The translations under genes and the position numbers were made by a program. From contig CM063506.1 in assembly GCA_032207245.1 (NCBI GenBank), positions 20,776,675 through 20,840,674 of the forward strand: a stretch of 64,000 nucleotides of DNA. Reading direction: 5' to 3'. Positions 12,309 through 22,962 of the stretch are shown in pieces. The notes under the pieces were generated by a model that made no database searches, was not told where the DNA came from, and was given only the letters and a program-made list of their open reading frames with translations. The stretch comes from Pardosa pseudoannulata (taxonomy: Eukaryota > Arthropoda > Arachnida > Araneae > Lycosidae). How positions within the stretch are numbered: the first letter of the stretch is position 1; each line of letters starts with the position of its first letter.

Positions 12309-12751
12309 GGTACAGATGCATTATAGACGCCGTGTTTTATTTTCGCCAAACTTGGCGATTTTGGGGCGGTCTTGGGGGGCGATAAGTAGGTTGGTGTGTC
12401 TCTTATTTTGCATTTTATTTATTACAACGGGGGGGTCGAGCTTATTATGATATACACTATTAAATGATATATATTGTGTTTATGCCGTGTTGATATATAC
12501 TACAAATATTATTAATAATCTGTTATTGAGTTTTTAAGTAACGTAAAAAATGATAATTATTATGCTAATTTTAATAATGCTATAAATTGTGAATCGTTCT
12601 ATAAATTGTGAAATAATAATGCTATAAATTGTGAAAAACGCGTACCGCCGCCTTGTTTTTTTACTTGGCGATTTTTCAAATACGATTTTTATTGTTTGTC
12701 GCCAAAGAAAAACATGGCAGACGGGCCCGGCGTCTATAATGCATCTGTTCC
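12309..12751. mobile_element. MITE with 24-bp inverted ends and perfect 8-bp target duplication
   Basis: The ends are GG(T/A)ACAGATGCATTATAGACG and differ at one position over the first 24 bases. The direct repeat AAAATAAG flanks both sides (12301-12308 and 12752-12759). An 8-bp duplication fits hAT or Merlin; the terminal GG leans towards Merlin. Inside the left end is the palindrome TCGCCAAACTTGGCGA, and matching TTGGCGA / TCGCCAAA sites lie near the right end. Three copies of CTATAAATTGTGAA lie in the middle. No transposase is encoded. Confidence 0.85.
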
Positions 12752-13197
12752 AAAATAAGTACTGTAAGAGTGTTGAAACTCTGTCCCGGTCGAAGCCAAC
12801 CAGATCAAAATAAGTACTGTAAAATGGAATTTTATAACAGATAAAGCAATTTGTCATGATTTTAGTCTATATACCTACCGAACAAGTTAATTTATGTACA
12901 CTGTTCGAAAAATCATAAAGTGTCGACCCAAATGGAAAATTTATAAATAAAAATTATTTGAAAATTTTGTGGATTGTTTATAAGATTGCTCTCTACCTAC
13001 TCTCAAATGAAAAGCTCATTCTAAGAAAATATAAAAATTCTAGAAGCTATTTTTTAGCGGTCTCCACAAAGGAACTCCAAGCATTAATGGGTTAAATGTT
13101 TACTCGTAGCAGTTTACGTAACCGACAATATACATAAACTGTTAAGAATTATATATAACATAAACTGTTATAAATACGCATTATATATAACAGTTTA

Positions 13198-14403
13198 TAC
13201 GAGGGTCACTCTGAAATTTTTGAGATACAACTAGGTTTTTAAAGTTATACTTACAAAATTTTAGGTGTGTTCAAAGTAGTCTCCTCCAGCATCAATGCAC
13301 TTTTGTAGACGAATTTTCCACAGATTAAATGCCTCAAGCCATTCATTTCTTGGAATCGATGAAAAAATGCATTTATAGCCACATCAATATCTTCTTCTGC
13401 ATTAAAACGACGTCCAGGTAAGTTCTTTTTTAGATTAAAGAATAACCAAAAGTCACACATAGCTAGATCAGGTGAATACGGCGGATGTTCTATCACTTTG
13501 TTTTTAAGAAACTCAACTGTTAATCTGTATGTGAAGATGCATTGTCATGGTGAAGCATTAGTCTCCTAACATTCACTTCTTGTAGAATTTCTGGAAGGCA
13601 TTTAGTGGTATACCAGTTTGCTGTTACTGTCTTCTGTCCTTTCAACTTGATAGCTTTGACCTTCTGAAGAAACCAGCATGCATCCCTTTTTCAAGTGCGC
13701 TTTGTCTTTTCACCATTGTCGGCTTGGGATCATCTTCAAAGACCCATACTTTGCTTTCTTGACGTATTGGAACGTCAAAAAATGTACGTTTCATCACCCG
13801 TTACAATTTTAGAAATGATGCGGTGGCCACCATCATTTAGCAATTTAAGAGTTTCTTTACTGATTCTGACACGCTCCCCTATTTGGTGCTCAGTCAGATT
13901 ATGGGGAATCCAACGGCAAACTACTTTTATTTCTTCATTAATAATTTTGTGTATGGCTGCGGATCCAACGTTAAGTTCCTTCTGTATAATTTGATAGGTA
14001 CAGCGATTATCATCCATTAACATTTTTAGTATGGTAGACGGCGGCCGTCCTGTGTGTTCTTCATCCTGAAAAAAATTGAGACATCTGCTAAATTCTTTAA
14101 ACCATGTGAATACAGTAGTACGAGCTGGAGATTCATCACCAAATGCCAATTGCAACCGCTGAAAGCATTCTTCTTGATTTAATCCTGCTTTAAAATCGTA
14201 GAAAATCATAGCGCGAAAATGTTCTTGCGTCAACTCCAATTTCTCTTCTGTTTAAAATTTATTCTATGCTAAACAAGTTGAAGTAAGTCAGTAAATAAAT
14301 TGTCTGCTGTGTTAAAAATACTTTGTATTTTAAAACTAAAACCGTTATTTTTATTTTGTAAATTCTAGTCTGCACGTATCTCAATTTTCAGAGTAACCTC
14401 GTA
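13198..14403 (-). pseudogene. Mariner element with broken transposase
   Basis: The element has near-intact ends TACGAGG(G/T)...ACTCTGA and TA duplications on both sides, and is about 1.2 kb, the usual mariner size. The transposase reads on the minus strand. From 14239 it starts MELTQEHFRAMIFYDFK, giving the N-terminal helix-turn-helix pair, with WVPHNLTE-type linker sequence degraded to CRWIPHNLTE, then IVTGDE with the first catalytic Asp. A frameshift near 13777 follows. The next frame has VWVFEDDPKPT, another frameshift, HHDNASSH with the second Asp, and then HPPYSPDLAMCDF with the third (D34D type). Several frameshifts and stops make it inactive. It is the most complete DNA transposon here. 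Confidence 0.93.
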
Positions 14404-14902
14404 TATACAAGATACATAAACTGCTATGCATATATAAAATTTGACTCACCCTTTTCCTAGTCAGATAGATTTTAGAGTTGTAACATTTAAGATAGTATTG
14501 CAGAGAATAAAACCCAACTTTGAAAATTATGCAATAATCTGCAAGTTTGCAAACGGTGCACGTACGATCGTGTTAGATAGTCACCAGATGAGCAATTGAA
14601 AATATTAGAAGCTATTTTGCACGCTAAAGCTTGCATAATCATTGAGAATCTGGTAAAAGGAGCATAATTTTAGGATTATGAATAACGAGGGGAATATAAC
14701 TCGCTGTGTATCGTTAGGCGACCTTACAAATGATAGGCATGAAAGATCTAGATGGTCATCATAACAGCCGGTCGTTGCATATTCTGATAAATTTCATTGC
14801 CAAGCAGCAAGAGAAATTTCAAAAACACCTAAGGAAAACAATTTCTCTACGTAGCCAAAAGTGAAATATTTGCATATTGTCGATTCTTTCTACAATTTAT
14901 TC

Positions 14903-15145
14903 CTTTACCTGTCCTGTACATCACATATGATATACACCTCATGCTTACTCTTGTATGTCGCATTAATGTACATCGTATGCAGCTTGTATATCGCATTATC
15001 GCAAATTATGTATTACACATAATGATATAAAATATATAAAAGCTTGCGTGTATAAAATGTAGTTTATCGTGTATCACAAGTGATATATAAGCGTATAAAG
15101 CATTAGATGTGTGTATATGTGAAGTACAGGACAAGCAAAGAGTTA
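14903..15145. repeat. Foldback (palindromic) element, copy 2
   Basis: The arms CTGTCCTGTACATCACATAT and (inverted) ATATGTGAAGTACAGGACAA pair. Interior motifs TGTATATCGCATTA and AGTGATATATAAGCG continue the fold. It is related to 10866-11052 in motif order and composition. The right end is followed by GTTAAAG and the left preceded by TTTATTCC, so a TTAA-type insertion is possible. Confidence 0.6.
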
Positions 15146-16557
15146 AAGAGCTCTATCAGCGAGGCACAGTTTTAGTTTAAAGTGTTAGTTAGTGTATACG
15201 CCAGCTGAATCCTTAAGACAAGGTACCCCAACCTAGGTGATGGGAAATATCTGAATATTCGCAAAATATTACTATTGATCTGTGAAAGGATGTCTAAGGT
15301 GAAATGGTATGCATAGTACACAAGACTGTAAAGTAAGGCAATAGAGTTTCACAAAGTGTATTCCGTGGAACTTTGGGGTTCCACCAAAACATTCGGGGAT
15401 TCCAGGAAAAAGTCTGACTGTCAAGTCATAAATTTGTTTAAAGCATAGAAAAAAAGTTATTTTATTTTTATTACATTGTAAGGAAAGTGTAATTAAATGA
15501 ATTGAGTTTAAAGAGTCATTTGAAAGTTAAATTTAAATCATTTTTTTATTATTATTATTCTGGTCAAATGACCATCTAAATTTAGCAAAACGTATTATTT
15601 GCCTTTTATATACCTTTTCAACCACTTATTTTTGGAAGGCAAAAATTTCAAGAACTACTGCAATGAAAGCAAATTATAGAAACCGGACCGAGTTTGTATT
15701 AGATATATGGATTCAATTATCAAATCTGCAGCCAAATTTTAAGTAGATCATGGAATCGAAGCAAAACAGTAACAGCCTTCTTCTCATTACGAATTTTTCT
15801 CCTTATTTTTTTTATATTTAAGATCCATTTTTGTATATATATCTTATTTGTTTTTTATAAAGGATATTTTCTATTTAATTTAGTAAAATATAAGAAAATA
15901 ATATTTGTTGCATTCAATATCACTTTAAAATTAGGGGAGAGAGAAGAGTACACAAAATTGGTCTATTGATCAGAAAGAGTAGAGGGTTTTGCTATCAAGT
16001 AATTTTGGGGCAACCTACTGTAAAGCGTTGTGATCAGATCTAACGGAAAGAAGTATTCAAGTCTAGAATCATTATAAAGGACAATTGTGTACAAACACTA
16101 TACATTGATAACGTAACTGACGCTTGATACTGCAGAGAATAATGTGTGTTAATGAGGCGTCGTGTCTTCATCTTTAGGGATGACACTTTGACATGTCACT
16201 GCAGCTGTTCTGAATAAGGAAGACATTGTGTTGAAGAAGCGATCAGCTAATTTATCTGAGTTCCACAAAAGCGAGCATCATACTGTAGAAGAAAAAAAAG
16301 TTGGCACTGAGGAAAAAGAGGTTTATCAACCTTATCATTCTCAGTTTGTAAGTGCGGCGCAAAACAAGAGGTAGTGTTACAGGTATTTAAGCTATCTACT
16401 GAGAGGTCCCAGTTTTTTCATATAGAGCTTTTCGGATAATATTTCATTTCAAGACTTAAAGTGCTACATTTATGTGCAATGATTTATAATTTAATCCATT
16501 ATGCTCATCTCACTGTTTTCTGTTAATTCATCAGTGAGTAACTCTTTAAACACACTT
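15146..16557. other. No recognisable gene
   Basis: Mostly AT-rich. A roughly 55-codon open stretch around 16205-16370 is rich in Lys and Glu but is not recognisable. Confidence 0.35.
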
Positions 16558-16644
16558 TGTCAAACAATGGTCGAATGAATATGGCCCTGTTACTTGGTAC
16601 CAGAGTTTGTTGATTTGAATATCACTACTGACATAAATGTTCTC

Positions 16645-17514
16645 CAGGGCCATAGCCGAACGATGGCCGATTGGTTAGGGTGCTGGCCTTCGGTACCGGA
16701 GTTCGTGGGTTCGAATCACACAGTGGCATGGATGTTCGTAGCCGTTCGGAATCGGTTTTAAGCTGTAGGTCCCGGTCTCATTAGCCCTCTTGTTGCAAAA
16801 AGCAGACCGTAGCACACCAAACCAAATCTTGAGGGCCATAACTAGGGCGTGGCAAATGTGGCATTTGTCAAGGGCGCATCAATCATAGGGGCAGGCGTGA
16901 GGAAAATGGGATCCAAAAGAAGACAATTCGCCTATTAGAAACAAGGAAAAGCTGAAAAATATTTTTTTTATTATAGAATCAGATTTTATTTTTAAAATCC
17001 AATGTGTTTAAAAATTACTGTTTTATGAATTTTCTTACTTTTTTATAATGCTCCTAGAGATTAAACTTGTTATAGATTCTTACAAAATGTTTACCAAACA
17101 TTTCTAATATGCATTTATATAAATTCGGGTATTCATTTTCAATTTTGAATTTGTTAAAGTTATTAAAACTTAATTTAAATTTAGAAAATCATCATTTCTT
17201 ATGAAAATTCAACGTACATATAAAAAAAAAATATTCCCCTCAAATAAATTATCCATTTTATCAGCAAAATAATACTTCTAGAGTGTTCGAAAATATTTTT
17301 AAGTATTAATAAAATAAATATGGAAGAAAAAAATAAAAAAATTAATATACTGGGAACATTTTAAGAATTAACAAAATATTTTGGGTTCATTCTAAATATA
17401 TGATATAGAAAAAAACATTTATATATTTTCTCACTATATTGGGTGGTAGGGGCGCAGATCTGTTTTTTTTTTTTTTTTTTGCCACGGGCGCTAAAGGACC
17501 TAGTTATGGCCTAG
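16645..17514. mobile_element. Non-autonomous hAT element (hAT-B), interrupted by SINE-1
   Basis: The ends CAGGGCCATAACTAGGG and CCTAGTTATGGCCTAG are inverted. The flanks ATGTTCTC (16637-16644) and ATGTTCGT (17515-17522) agree at 6 of 8 positions, as expected for an aged hAT duplication. The interior is non-coding, AT-rich and ends in a poly-T run (17462-17480). Sequence inside it resembles 41195-41560 and 52400-52880, suggesting older copies there. Confidence 0.7.
16655..16831 (+). repeat. SINE-1, full-length, 9-bp target duplication
   Basis: A clean copy. The A box is in TGGCCGATTGG and the B box in GGGTTCGAATC, with the body GGATGTTCGTAGCCGTTCGG, GGTCCCGGTCTCATTAGCCC and a CACACCAAACCAAATC tail. 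It is flanked by AGGGCCATA on both sides (16646-16654 and 16832-16840), which is part of the left terminal repeat of hAT-B, so it inserted after hAT-B. Use this copy as the reference for the family in this window. Confidence 0.9.
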
Positions 17515-17525
17515 ATGTTCGTAGC

Positions 17526-17685
17526 CAGTGGCGTACGCAGAATTTTTTTAAGGGGGGGGCTTTCATAATTCTAAAAAATAAAAGTCTGCATAATTTCTAC
17601 TAAAATTTGTATTTTTGCCATTTTGTCTGAGCTCAAGGTGTGGGGGGTGTTTAAACCCCTAACCGCCCCCTTGCGTACGCCCCTG
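17526..17685. mobile_element. 160-bp hAT MITE inside SINE-1
   Basis: The ends CAGTGGCGTACGCA and (reverse) CAGGGGCGTACGCA are inverted. The flanks TTCGTAGC (17518-17525) and TTAGTAGC (17686-17693) match at 7 of 8 positions and are themselves SINE-1 sequence. The interior is non-coding, with G/C-rich subterminal runs. Confidence 0.85.
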
Positions 17686-17938
17686 TTAGTAGCCGTTTTA
17701 AATCAGCTTTAAGCAGTCGTATTAGCTTCGTGTAGCAAAATAATAGATCATAGAGCTCCAAACCAAAATCTGAATTACACTTTGTCCGATTTTAATACAA
17801 GTAATTCTTTTCAGGGTATAAAAGTATCTAAAAAAATCACTCCTTAATTTTTACACACCGTTTCCGATACATTTCTTTTAATAATAATCATTATAAATAA
17901 ATGAATACACTTAAAAGTTCTAGATAATTTTACTCTTA

Positions 17939-19048
17939 GGGCCATATTCACCACGATTTTAATACTCAGATCTAACCGCGAATCAGCATTTTTGTATCCT
18001 TCAACAAGAATCCGCGGCTTTCAGTTCATTTTAATCCAATGTTTCTAATCCCTCGAATTTGGAGGATTAATTGCCTAATCCACGGATACTACATTTTATG
18101 CATGGGCTCTGCGTTGAAAATAAACATGGCGGATATATTTTCAGATCCCGAAGTTTAAACTGAGTGAAACATTAACAAGACCTTAACTTTTGATTATACT
18201 TATCTAAGTGATGACTGGTTCCTGAAATAGAAAGGAAAAATATCTTTCAACAAAATGGTATTGCAGTTTACAAGATAACAGATCAAAATGAAGAAATATA
18301 GATTAATTAAATTATGATTTGAAACTTACCAGAACTGGTTCCTTTATGATACAATGCATCGCTGTCAAATATATTTATCAGTGGTGCTTTCACCACACCC
18401 ATGGCCAATAATCTTCCCTCAATAGGATTGCATTCATTTTCTTTAGCAGACCCTCCTCCTGTTTTGAACATTTGAACTCTCTGTTCAGAGTAATTCTTAT
18501 TCGCCTAACGATTAATGTTTTTGTAGAAAGTCATCAACTGTTTTAACTCTCTTTTTTTACACCTGGAAGGCTGTTATACATATCCGTCAATGCAATCCAG
18601 GCGGTATGTTCATCTCGATTAGTAGTACTATCTGTTTTTTTTTATTTTCAGTAATATGTTTGAATTTGTCAGGGTAGATCAGAAAAGATTCTGCCTAGGT
18701 TTCATCAAAATTCTTCCTTTTATATTCTTCCATTCTTATTACGTGAGCAAATATCAGTAAAACTACAGATCCTTGGCTAAATTTGTAATTTCCTCAAACG
18801 ATATTTATGTCTGGTTGAGTAAATATGTAAATCAACTTAACATGAGAACTATACCAGGAGAATTTCGTTTATTGACCAATCAAAACATCGCTTACATATT
18901 TGCAATAATTCATTTATAGATCAGGGAATCCACTCATGGTGCATATAACACCAGTTTAAGTCACAGTTAACGACTTGTGATCGCTGATCTGCCGATTCCC
19001 TGATCCGCTCTTTCATCCTGGATACCCCGATTTGGGTGAATATTGCCC
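17939..19048 (-). pseudogene. Harbinger-type element retaining only a broken Myb/MADF-like gene
   Basis: The ends GGGCCATATTCACCA and (reverse) GGGCAATATTCACCC resemble PIF/Harbinger termini. The flanks TTA and GTA are compatible with a decayed 3-bp target duplication. On the minus strand, from about 18735 to 18330, pieces of the Harbinger accessory DNA-binding protein can be read: a helix-rich segment with YPDKFKHITENKKKT, LTDMYNSLPGVKK, a frameshift, then LMTFYKNINR, SEQRVQMFKTGGG, and RLLAMGVVKAPLINIFDSDA. Three stops or shifts break it. No DDE transposase gene is present. Confidence 0.75.
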
Positions 19049-19817
19049 GTAATGTGAGACATAAAAAAAAGTGATACAATTTTTATGATGCTAAATTGTT
19101 GTATCTGGTTATCCTTAAAAGAGTAATCGCATGACTGAGAGCCATAATATTTTTCTACATGTTCAGTTAATTAAAAAAATGCAACACGTACTTAACAGTC
19201 TCATTATATAATTAAAAACATAGAGTTAGCATACAATTGAAGGAAAAAGAAATTGCGGCAACCTAGTTTTTGTTACTTTGTTCGTTTATCACAAAATTAG
19301 TTACGCATCAGGCTCTATTAAATTTCCAACTGATTAAGAAGCAAAAATATTCTTCACCTCGTCTGCTAACTGCATTACCAATTTAGCATTTCTTGCGTGT
19401 TTAAAAAGAACAATACCTCTGTAAATCTACCACACATTGAAAGAACTGGATTCTCTTTCAGAGTTTCATAGAAGAGTAAAATGTTGCACTCTTATTTTTC
19501 CAAATTAAAATGACACCATTTCCACTAATTATTTTTCAAGTGCTGTAACTCTTGTTCACCTCGGTTAAGCAATATATTTATGTAAAATACAGCAAAGTTG
19601 AACACCACATGGTGTGTGGTTACCTTGTCAGGACCCTTTCTTCCACTTCATATGCTTCTCCACGTATTAAATTAATCTCATAGATCAAATAAGAGTTTCA
19701 GCACTGTTAAGGTTTCGAAATTTTTGATTTTTTAATGCTATATATTAAACTGCAAACATGTATGTGCATTTTGATATCGTTTCATTTGCCATAGCTCAAA
19801 TTGTTTAATTTACATAA

Positions 19818-20000
19818 TTTGGTTTGTAGCGCTATGGTCTACTACTTTTCTACACGAGGGTTAATGAGACCTGTGACTTCTGCTTAAAGCCCGTTCTAAA
19901 TGTCTACGAACATTCATACCAGCAGTATGATTCGATTCTACGAACTCTGGTACCAAAGAGTAGATCCCTATCCAGTCGGTCGTCGTTCTCGATCTCGAAT
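19818..20000 (-). repeat. SINE-1, diverged
   Basis: The minus strand has GACGACCGACTGGATAGGGA at the head, GGTACCAGAG, a B-box remnant GAATCGAATCA, and a CTACAAACCAAAT tail. Confidence 0.75.
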
Positions 20001-20162
20001 GGAACGACTGCTATAATAAAATACCCGCTAAGGATTCAGATTTCGGCTTAAATATTTATATAATATGTCATATTTCTGAAAAAGATATTTTTTTTAAATT
20101 TCAAATACATTATGACGTGTATAAGTACCATATTTAGCCATACTTGGTGATCTATTCTCTAA

Positions 20163-20199
20163 CGGTGATATTACACAAGTTGCTTGTGTAATATCACCG
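20163..20199. repeat. Perfect 17-bp hairpin with 3-nt loop
   Basis: CGGTGATATTACACAAG is followed by TTG and its exact reverse complement. It is not part of a repeat I can identify. Confidence 0.9.
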
Positions 20200-20578
20200 A
20201 ACAATATTCTTGTAACCAGCAATTCCTTCTTATCGCCCTTCTCATCTACGGCTCATTGTAGGGCCATGAATTTTATGATCTCTTATTGGGTAGAAACGGT
20301 TATTTGTTGCAAATTTTTGCTACTTCTTGTCTAAAATTGCTCTTATCCGTATTTTTTTCCTCATAAACTAAAATATTGTCACTAGGAATTGCTGGTAGAA
20401 AAGTTGTTCTGTGGAATAAGCCTCTTACCCTAAGAGAAAGGTACTTTTATTTATGTTATCAATGTTAAGCAAGAGGATATGAAAGAATTAGCCAAATAAG
20501 GCTCTAAAAATTTCACAATAATTACGAAGAACTAAACTTACATTTTAGCAGTTGCTTTGCACAATTTTCATCGTGCTA

Positions 20579-20810
20579 CTTTTTTTTTTTTTTTTTTTTG
20601 TCATGAGATAAATTAAAATAACCAATAAATACTCACGTACTGCCATCTGTCGTCGACCGGCAACATGAATATCCGTTATAAAGTCATATCACGGAACAGT
20701 ATGGTCAGTGAAAGTTTTAATGCCGACAGTGAACGTGTGGTGTTATCAAAGCGTATCTGTTCAAAATTTGGAGACTACGACAAACGGTGTATATCTCTAT
20801 AAAGCACACA
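20579..20810 (-). repeat. Fragment related to the 53-kb Helitron 5' region
   Basis: The block CTGCCATCTGTCGTCGACCG, then TCATATCACGGAACAG, GACAGTGAACGTGTGG and CAAAATTTGGAGAC parallels 53440-53565. TCTCTATA at about 20795 would be the TC end on the minus strand. A poly-T run (20579-20599) caps the other side. No CTAG 3' end is seen. Confidence 0.5.
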
Positions 20811-21215
20811 TGCACGGACAGACCCTTTTAAATACATAGATTAAATTATTTGAATTATTTGTCATGATGTCATTTACACTTTTAAAAGCTTTCTTATTTT
20901 TTAGTGTGTGCGCATCATATGTTGTAATCGGTTCCTAAAAGTTTTTTTGAAATTTCGTGTAATTCCGATTATTTATCTAACTTAAGACCGTAGTTTTTAG
21001 TCAAAATTTTCATCCCAAATAATATTTTCAGTCCAGAATTTTCAGCTGAAAAAAAAATCCATTTTCTATTTAATAAGAAAAGAATTCCATTTTTTATTTA
21101 GAATTCTATAAAGCACATGCGCACACAAACTGAGAGACTCTTTTATATACGTAAATTAAATTATTTGAGTTATCTGTCACGTACGTACATAATTTACACT
21201 TTAAAAAACTTTCAT
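20793..21215 (+). repeat. Two diverged direct repeats (about 100 bp, 310 bp apart)
   Basis: CTATAAAGCACACATGCAC...CTTTTAAATACATAGATTAAA at 20793-20895 recurs as CTATAAAGCACATGCGCAC...CTTTTATATACGTAAATTAAA at 21108-21215, including the shared TTATTTGAxTTATxTGTCA block. This is a likely local duplication. Confidence 0.65.
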
Positions 21216-22027
21216 ATTTTTGCAATTTATTGTTGTATCGTAACATCAAATACAGTTAAATTTTTGAATTTGCAAAATTTTATTTACGTGTCATAATCTA
21301 GATAGCAGTCATTATACAAGAAGCTGAAAAGCAGTTAAAATCATTGATTCCGTAGGTGTTATTTTTTCCACATATTTATTTAATTTCTTATTCGACTAAA
21401 GAATTTTTGTATTTTAACTTTTCAGTTCGGTTTTATTCTTCTGCCCCATAGAAGTGTAATAGAAAATTATATATTATTTTCTACATTTGTGGTCTTAAAA
21501 AATTTGAGAAATGCCAAAGTCAAAAAATTTATTTTCTTAATTCTTTATTAATGTTTAACTTATTAAGGTATTAAACAACTTTTGTAAAAAAAAGAGCCAG
21601 TAGATGCTGCAACTATTTAAAAATGATGTATTTTTATAAATTATAAATATGTAATTTATTTATGCATAATGATGTACGCTTTACGATTGATTCTTGAATT
21701 GTCATCGAAGGTAAGCTAGGATTAAAAATTTAAAAATAATAGTTTATCGAGAACTTGCTAAAAAACTGCTGAAAATGTTTATGCCTAAAGATCTTATCAC
21801 ATGTCAACCTGTATGTGTTTCTTGCTGATTCATTTTACTGTTGAAGAATGTGCAGATATCTTGTATGATTTATTCTAGTTCAGACTGATTTGTAATAAGG
21901 CCTTTAATCGGTTACACACTTTTCGCTCTCAAATGAGAAATCTGAGTACTTTTCAACGAAAAAAGGAATCCTAAACTGAATCTGTTGCTTTTTCAACACG
22001 TATATGTTGATACATCTGTGATAAGGC

Positions 22028-22962
22028 TTAACACTAGAATTACGGAAGGGGTCATTTTGACACCTAGCGAACTATTATCTCTCACAGCTCTTCTATTTTT
22101 TTGCAAATATCTTAATCCTTTCTTGACTTTTCCTAAATCATTGTGATTTACGAAATAGTAAAGATTTCAAGAAAATCGTATTTTTATTTTATCCCTAACA
22201 AATGATTATTGAAATACGGCAGGCTATATACTGATGTTGAAAACAAGTGTAAACTTCATAATGACTCTTTCACTATTTTATTAGCACAACTGGAAGCATT
22301 CATAGCGCTGTTGTACATAAGGGGGCATTAGCCGCCAAGAGCTTACCAATTCTTAGTTTGTGGTCCAAGACTTGGGGACCAAAGAATTTTCATGAAACTA
22401 TGAGTGGAGATAGGTTTCCGGAAGTTATGAAATTTCTTCGTTTTGAAAATAAACTAACAAGGTCTTCACGTTTGCAGTGTGATAAATTTACACTAATATC
22501 CGAGGTATGGAAAACTTTTATAGAAAACTGTAAGCTTTGCTACAAACCAAATGAAAATATTACGTTTGATGAACAGTTATTCCCTGCAAAACAAGATGAC
22601 GTATTTTGCAGTATATACCTAACAAGCTCGATGAATTCGGAATAAAATTTAGGCTAGAAGTAGATGTTAGGACAAAATACTTATTAAACGGATTTCCATA
22701 TTTAGTAAAAGACGGAATGAGACCAAATGATCAAATTTTAGGAGAGTAAAATCGTAGTAAATCGTTTAGTTGATCCTACGTACCTGCAAAGTCTGTATAT
22801 TTTTAAAAACAAACTGTAGTTGTCATAATTTGCGTTATTTTAATTTATTTTTCACAAATATATTATATCCTATAGAGAAATATGCAGATATCTTATGAAG
22901 GGGTCAAAATGACACCCGCCGTAATTCTAGGTATACAAAGACCACCGTAATTCTAGTGTTAA
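22028..22962 (+). pseudogene. piggyBac element with truncated, frameshifted transposase
   Basis: TTAA target sites lie at both ends, with perfect terminal repeats CACTAGAATTACGG and CCGTAATTCTAGTG. Immediately inside are palindromes GTCATTTTGAC (22051) and GTCAAAATGAC (22913). The right end also repeats GCCGTAATTCTAG. The coding remnant runs from about 22330: LWSKTWGPKNF, RFPEVMKFLRFENK, KPNENITFDEQL with the first catalytic Asp. After a frameshift near 22610 come QYIPNKLDEFGIKFRLEVD with the second Asp and LVKDGMRP, ending at a stop near 22749. The N-terminus, third Asp and C-terminal zinc domain are missing. Confidence 0.9.

Larger units (their letters stand above)
16558..17766 (+). repeat. 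Old SINE-1 split by two hAT insertions
   Basis: The left piece (16558-16644) runs from the A-box-derived head through GGTACCAGAG and a decayed B box to ATGTTC. The SINE resumes at 17515-17525 (ATGTTCGTAGC) and again at 17694-17766 (CGTTTTAAATCAGCTTTAAGC to CTCCAAACCAAAATC). The interruptions are the elements at 16645-17514 and 17526-17685. Confidence 0.75.

Noticed and set aside
16655..16831. tRNA gene call on the SINE-1 head
   Set aside because: The A and B boxes are present, but the acceptor and anticodon stems do not pair, and a conserved non-tRNA body follows in every copy.
20163..20199. microRNA precursor
   Set aside because: A 17-bp stem with a 3-nt loop is too short and the loop too tight for Drosha/Dicer processing.
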